In this document: one piece after another, positions 63,895 to 64,000 of the stretch
Layout of the letters: each line of letters opens with the position of its first letter
Numbering within the stretch: position 1 is the first letter of the stretch
Origin: Branchiostoma floridae
Lineage: Eukaryota > Chordata > Leptocardii > Amphioxiformes > Branchiostomatidae
DNA length: 64,000 nt
Assembly (NCBI RefSeq): GCF_000003815.2
Contig: NC_049990.1
Coordinates: 13,577,460 to 13,641,459, forward strand
Direction of reading: 5' to 3'
Position numbers and translations under genes: made by a program
The notes under the pieces: model-generated
Databases searched by the model: none
What the model saw: only the letters and a program-made list of their open reading frames with translations
Told to the model about the DNA's origin: nothing

Positions 63895-64000
63895 ATGGCG
63901 GACACCGGTGGTGACAACGGCCCTGGGAAAAAGGCTGCGGATAAAATGTTCAGTTTGAAGAAATGGAACGCAGTGGCGATGTGGAGCTGGGACGTGGAGT
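63895..64000 (+). CDS. RNF7: RING-box protein 2 (RBX2/RNF7), 5' part only, cut by the window end
   Basis: RNF7/RBX2 is the RING-H2 subunit of cullin-5 RING ubiquitin ligases; it recruits E2 enzymes and supports neddylation of CUL5. The ATG at 63895 sits in the context AAAGATGGCG and opens a variable 16-residue leader (MADTGGDNGPGKKAAD), followed by KMFSLKKWNAVAMWSWDVE. That second stretch distinguishes RNF7 from RBX1, whose corresponding stretch reads differently (VKKWNAVALWAWDI). Thirty-five codons are visible; the window ends one base into the next codon, which in the family is the first cysteine before the RING domain. No intron is seen. The gene diverges from POLR3B with about 520 bp between the start codons. 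Confidence 0.93.
   Translation, partial: MADTGGDNGPGKKAADKMFSLKKWNAVAMWSWDVE

Overview
This is an intron-rich animal genomic window. The two recognisable genes match deuterostome proteins closely, and the non-coding DNA is full of short inverted-repeat transposons, tRNA-derived SINEs and minisatellites. The texture fits a cephalochordate (amphioxus, Branchiostoma-like), but that is inference from protein similarity and repeat style, not proof.

Right half (about 36.0-63.4 kb, minus strand): one complete gene, the second-largest subunit of RNA polymerase III (POLR3B/RPC2). I could resolve it into 33 coding exons joined by 32 GT-AG introns. Phases agree at every junction and the joined frame is 1,121 codons plus stop (the human protein is about 1,133). 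About 520 bp away, head to head on the plus strand, starts RNF7/RBX2 (the RING subunit of cullin-5 ubiquitin ligases). Only its first 35 codons are inside the window. The two genes probably share a bidirectional promoter, and both start codons lie in an AAGATGGC (YY1-like) context.

The most striking feature is within POLR3B. Seven tandem arrays each straddle an intron-exon boundary, and every copy carries the splice site plus 17 to about 70 nt of the neighbouring exon. Acceptor-side arrays sit at exons 16, 20, 28 and 33; donor-side arrays sit at exons 24, 25 and 29. The gene therefore carries dozens of decoy splice sites. At exon 33 the decoys would give a protein truncated just after the last zinc-binding cysteine pair.

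Left half (1-36.0 kb): I recognise no gene. It holds a family of about 210-bp CpG-rich inverted-repeat elements (11 copies in the window, four of them in POLR3B introns), a long element of about 1 kb with ACCTCCATGAAA ends (two full copies, one copy split by a nested piggyBac-type element, and a fragment), a non-autonomous hAT element with a perfect 8-bp target duplication, several hairpin MITEs, SINE copies, two polypurine tracts, and one CpG-rich stretch with promoter-like TCTCGCGAGA motifs. A few ORFs of 80-200 codons occur but none resembles a family I know.
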